NCBI GenBank assembly: GCA_027318945.1
Contig: DAHVOF010000260.1
Coordinates: forward strand, 1-5,318
DNA: 5,318 nt
Reading direction: 5' to 3'
Source: Actinomycetota bacterium
GTDB lineage: Bacteria > Actinomycetota > Acidimicrobiia > Acidimicrobiales > Acidimicrobiaceae
Of the stretch, positions 5,033 through 5,318 are shown piece after piece. Position numbers and translations under genes: made by a program. How positions within the stretch are numbered: position 1 is the stretch's first letter; each line of letters starts with the position of its first letter. Under the pieces are notes generated by a model. The model was given only the letters and a program-made list of their open reading frames with translations. It made no database searches and was not told where the DNA came from.

Positions 5033-5318
5033 GTGAGCGGGATCGTCAGGACTATCCTTGCGCCGTTGTCGTTCTTGATCTCCATAGTTCCTCCCAGCTG
5101 GGATACTACGATGTCGCTCACGATGAGAAGGCCCAGGCTCACGGCTTTCTCGACGTCAAAGCCCTCGGGGAATCCCGCGCCGTTGTCGGCAACCACCATC
5201 TCGAGCACTTCATCGCGCTGATCCATGAACACCTCGACGACACCCATCTCGCCTCTATCGGGCGCGGACGAGCCGCCGAAGGCATGGTCAATGGAGTTCT
5301 GCAGGAGTTCAGCCAGAA
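5029..5318 (-). CDS. Sensor histidine kinase, C-terminal ATPase domain (PdtaS-like), 5' partial
   Basis: The frame is open from the right edge, and 95 C-terminal residues are visible; the remainder lies outside the window. This is a GHKL ATP-binding domain: an N-box LAELLQNSIDHAF with the Mg-coordinating Asn at visible residue 7, a G1 box ADNGAGFP (about 43-50), a second glycine box SLGLLIVSDIV (60-70) and the final strand GARIVLTIPL. The wording (E-N-S/A-I-D-H-A-F, then short spacing and SLGL.IV...LGGT.EI) resembles HisKA_2-class kinases such as actinobacterial PdtaS, whose partner PdtaR is an ANTAR response regulator that acts on RNA. Phosphoacceptor and sensor domains cannot be seen, so the class is inferred, and an anti-sigma-type ATPase is a less likely alternative. 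It points the same way as etfBA but is separated by 245 nt and a hairpin. Confidence 0.85.
   Translation of the reverse strand, partial: LAELLQNSIDHAFGGSSAPDRGEMGVVEVFMDQRDEVLEMVVADNGAGFPEGFDVEKAVSLGLLIVSDIVVSQLGGTMEIKNDNGARIVLTIPLT

Noticed and set aside
1..5318. Defence system, mobile element, CRISPR array or tRNA/rRNA
   Set aside because: I found no transposase, integrase, direct-repeat array, terminal repeats or structured RNA gene; composition is fairly even and all main genes look like core chromosomal ones.

Overview
The window reads as chromosomal DNA from an actinobacterium of moderate GC content (mid-50s percent by rough visual estimate). The strongest clue is a tight three-gene block, histidine phosphatase / DUF3090 / SCO1664-type kinase-like protein, a trio known mainly from Actinobacteria. 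The thiolase and electron transfer flavoprotein (ETF) sequences also look actinobacterial. The moderate GC would fit a lineage such as Acidimicrobiia better than Streptomyces or Mycobacterium, but that is only inference.

Layout, left to right. (1) Positions 1-1056, plus strand: a thiolase missing about 35 N-terminal residues at the window edge, with its active site intact. (2) Positions 1117-2970, plus strand: the trio, packed as an operon with a 1-nt gap between the first two genes and a 40-nt overlap between the last two. A GC-rich hairpin with a T-rich tail follows at 2973-3012. (3) Positions 4783-3011, minus strand: etfB then etfA, 42 nt apart, convergent with the trio and meeting it at that hairpin. 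(4) Positions 4784-5028: a 245-nt gap with an AT-rich leader in front of etfB, a 13-bp palindrome, an 11-bp-stem hairpin and a possible small plus-strand ORF. (5) Positions 5318-5029, minus strand: the C-terminal ATP-binding domain of a sensor histidine kinase resembling the PdtaS type, cut by the window edge.

The thiolase and ETF fit fatty-acid (or other acyl-CoA) beta-oxidation: ETF takes electrons from acyl-CoA dehydrogenases and the thiolase does the final cleavage. The trio between them has no established pathway. It combines a predicted phosphotransferase/phosphatase, a predicted PI3/4-kinase-fold enzyme and a small protein with a probable zinc-binding tail, which suggests a phosphorylation/dephosphorylation cycle on an unknown substrate. 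This is the most interesting item here, although the trio itself has been noted before. I see no mobile element, CRISPR array, rRNA or tRNA.
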